This document shows positions 61,841-64,000 of a DNA stretch of 64,000 nt, in pieces. The notes below the pieces were generated by a model. That model was not told the origin of the DNA. It worked only from the letters and a program-made list of their open reading frames with translations, and did no database searches. A program made the translations under genes and the position numbers. Each line of letters begins with the position of its first letter. Position 1 is the stretch's first letter. This stretch comes from an uncultured Armatimonadota bacterium (GTDB lineage Bacteria; Armatimonadota; Fimbriimonadia; Fimbriimonadales; Fimbriimonadaceae), in the NCBI GenBank assembly GCA_903833215.1, contig CAILEM010000153.1, positions 1-64,000 on the forward strand. Direction: 5' to 3'.

Positions 61841-64000
61841 ATGCTTCTCACTGAATTCGCACTTCTTCTTATCTCGCTGTCCCACCAATCCACACCCCCA
61901 AACTGGGTTCAAACCCACATGGCAGTGCCCAGTGAAGTTGAACAATGCATCCCCCTCGGTCAAAAGTCGGCCAAGGATTTGCTCCATATATCGGTTTCGC
62001 TTCCCTATCGCGACCAAGAGGCAATGCAGCAGTTTGCTGACTCGGTTTCCGATCCTCATAGCCCAAATTACGGACAATTCATCACGCCTAAGGAGGTTGG
62101 CAGTCGCTATGGGCTCGCGAATTCAGCAGTCACCAAAGTTGTCGACTATCTGAAGAGCTACGGAATGAAGATTCGGCTTGTCGGAGATAACCGGCTGGCC
62201 ATTCTTGCCGATGCGACGGTGAACCAGGCTCAAGCCGCATTTCATACTTCGATCACCGAATTCTTGCCTTTGAACGGAGCGGATGATCTAACTGCAAAGC
62301 GATTTGCCTACGCGACAGCGCCAAGTGTTCCGAACGCGATCAGCCCTTACGTCATCTACATCGGAGGGCTAGAGAATTTCACGCAACCGATCCACCACAC
62401 TTCGATTACGGCAGCTCAACTCCGGACTTTGTATTCGTTTGCACCGACCTATGCAAAGGGTAATCGTGGGCAAGGTCGAACCATTGGAATTTCAAACTGG
62501 GCTGGATACCGGCTCAATAACCTCGCCCTCGAATACTCCCATTTCGGGTTGCCAACACCTCCCGGAGGGGTTGGCAAAAACATCGTGATTCAGTCGATTA
62601 ACAACATGGATGGACGCACGATTTCAGAAGACGCCGAGGGTGACCTGGACATTCAATGTCCACTCGCGATGGCCCCACTCGCGACCTTGATCATCTACGA
62701 TGATGCGGGTGACAACGATATGGTTGGGGTGCTCACCCAAGAGGCCAACGACAACAAGGCGGACATCATTTCAGAGAGCTATGGCTGGAGCGGCGGAACG
62801 ATGGAACTGTATGCTGCAGCAAACAACCAACACCTCTCAATGACCGCCCAAGGCATAACCTATATGTGTTCCTCCGGCGACACAGGCACATGGGGACTCA
62901 TTCAAATGGCGTATCCAGACGATGATCCCGAAGTCCTGACAGTTGGGGGAACCACAGTGACGGTCGACATTTTGGGAAATCGAAAGAGCGAAGTCGGTTG
63001 GACGGGCAGCGGCGGGGGATATTCCATTCGCGCGGACACATTTGACCGATTGCCCGCCTACCAAAAGGGAAAGGGGGTGCCAACGAAGTACGACTACCGA
63101 CTCGTTCCCGACCTGGCGCTCGATGCAGACCCCTACACGGGCTACGAGATTTACTTTAAGGGTGCGCTCTCCATCATCGGAGGAACGAGTTGCTCAAGTC
63201 CAACCATGGCTGGTGCTCTCGCCGCTTGCGAGCAGCAAATTATCGCCGGTGGCGGTCTCAAGAAGAGTCCATCAGGCAAGCAGCGATTCGGGCGGATCCA
63301 AGACCTGCTGTACTCCTTCAACGGAGACCCGACAATCTTCAATGACATCACCTCCGGAACCAACGGTTCGCTTCCCGAAGGGGGCATCTCTGCAGCCGGT
63401 CCAGGTTGGGACACCGTCACTGGTTGGGGCACGATGATCTTCTCCGGGTTCGTTAACAAGATCCTAAAGGTCGCGACGATGTCGAAAGTGGCGCTCTCTG
63501 CCACATCAGTTTTGGGAGGAAATTCGGTCACCGGTACGGTAACTCTTAAGATTCCGTCCCCTTACGGCGGAACCGTGGTGAACCTCAAGACGAGTAACGC
63601 CAATGCGTCGGTCGCAGGTTCGGTCGTTATTCCGGCCGGCTCTTCAACCGCAACCTTCACGGTTCATACCACTCCCTTGGCAACCACCGGCACCACAGTG
63701 GTTACCGCTACAACGAACAACACATCGGCAACAGCATCCCTCACCATCAAGCCGATTGACGTCGCCACCGTCTCGATCACACCGTCCTCAGTGGTCGGAG
63801 GCGTGTTTGCGGTCGGCACCGTGCAATTGAATGGTCCTGCTCCAGTCGCCAATTTCTCCGTCAACCTGACGTCGAGTACCCCTAATGCCACTGTGCCACC
63901 CAAAGTTACGTTCTCCTTGGGGTCCAATGTGAGCGGATTCAAAGTGATCACCAAGGTTGTCGCAAGCACCATAACAGCGACGATCAGCGCCAAGCACGCA
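61841..64000 (+). CDS. sedolisin-family (S53) serine-carboxyl peptidase with Ig-like repeats, 3' truncated by the window
   Basis: The reading frame is open for 720 codons to the end of the window with no stop. A short signal-like N terminus (LLTEFALLLISLSHQ) leads to a pro-domain (about 20-190) and the S53 catalytic domain. The catalytic Glu266-Asp270 are in EDAEGDLDIQ, the oxyanion Asp347 is in SSGDTG, and the nucleophile Ser450 is in GGTSCSSPTMAG. From about residue 545 the sequence becomes tandem Ig-like repeats (SKVALSATSVLGG..., ATVSITPSSVVGG...). These usually act as adhesion or spacing modules on secreted proteins. A GGATGG Shine-Dalgarno-like site lies 5 nt before the ATG. Confidence 0.92.
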   Translation, partial: MLLTEFALLLISLSHQSTPPNWVQTHMAVPSEVEQCIPLGQKSAKDLLHISVSLPYRDQEAMQQFADSVSDPHSPNYGQFITPKEVGSRYGLANSAVTKVVDYLKSYGMKIRLVGDNRLAILADATVNQAQAAFHTSITEFLPLNGADDLTAKRFAYATAPSVPNAISPYVIYIGGLENFTQPIHHTSITAAQLRTLYSFAPTYAKGNRGQGRTIGISNWAGYRLNNLALEYSHFGLPTPPGGVGKNIVIQSINNMDGRTISEDAEGDLDIQCPLAMAPLATLIIYDDAGDNDMVGVLTQEANDNKADIISESYGWSGGTMELYAAANNQHLSMTAQGITYMCSSGDTGTWGLIQMAYPDDDPEVLTVGGTTVTVDILGNRKSEVGWTGSGGGYSIRADTFDRLPAYQKGKGVPTKYDYRLVPDLALDADPYTGYEIYFKGALSIIGGTSCSSPTMAGALAACEQQIIAGGGLKKSPSGKQRFGRIQDLLYSFNGDPTIFNDITSGTNGSLPEGGISAAGPGWDTVTGWGTMIFSGFVNKILKVATMSKVALSATSVLGGNSVTGTVTLKIPSPYGGTVVNLKTSNANASVAGSVVIPAGSSTATFTVHTTPLATTGTTVVTATTNNTSATASLTIKPIDVATVSITPSSVVGGVFAVGTVQLNGPAPVANFSVNLTSSTPNATVPPKVTFSLGSNVSGFKVITKVVASTITATISAKHA

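Overview
The window looks like chromosomal DNA of a free-living, glycan-degrading bacterium. The best guess is Armatimonadota (Fimbriimonadia-like). This rests on a DUF1559-type pseudopilin with an F-DGH C-terminal signature, many secreted glycoside hydrolases, and start signals in which a TANNNT box sits 6-10 nt before the start codon with no Shine-Dalgarno. The placement is an inference. No rRNA or tRNA gene and no CRISPR array was seen. The window opens just past the 3' end of a sensor-kinase gene and closes inside a sedolisin gene.

0-16 kb is mostly housekeeping, with many convergent genes whose stops overlap: TPR histidine kinase, secreted hypothetical, typA/bipA, an orphan trpG/pabA-type amidotransferase, GAF-PAS histidine kinase, Lon-N-domain protein, DnaJ-WD40 fusion, phosphomannomutase/phosphoglucomutase, endonuclease IV, pyruvate kinase with two small envelope-type hypotheticals, and adenosine deaminase.

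15.5-36 kb is a glycan-utilisation region on the minus strand: a fucosidase (GH29)-alcohol dehydrogenase-aldo/keto reductase-acetyltransferase operon, a GH38-type mannosidase, a right-handed beta-helix protein, a GH36-like enzyme, an M60 peptidase, a sialate O-acetylesterase and a six-hairpin glycosidase. Two toxin-antitoxin modules (ParDE/RelE type and VapBC type) interrupt it. So do a 600-bp hairpin-rich gap (19.5-20.1 kb) and a pair of ~195-bp MITE-like elements (29.1-29.6 kb).

36-47 kb holds the most unusual locus, a four-gene operon. It encodes a membrane VWA-like protein, an Hsp70/actin-fold ATPase, a membrane-anchored coiled-coil protein and a 1,766-residue protein that fuses a RodA/FtsW (SEDS) polymerase to a penicillin-binding transpeptidase. 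It reads as a self-contained peptidoglycan-synthesis machine with its own cytoplasmic ATPase.

47-64 kb: OsmC peroxidase, a secreted DUF4965-type glutaminase-like protein, hypothetical membrane proteins, an ArsR regulator coupled to a triple AHSA1 (SRPBCC) protein, and an alpha-glucan locus. That locus runs GntR-LacI regulator, pseudopilin, lipoprotein, GH31, GH66. A DUF6941-like protein and an incomplete sedolisin protease with Ig-like repeats finish the window.
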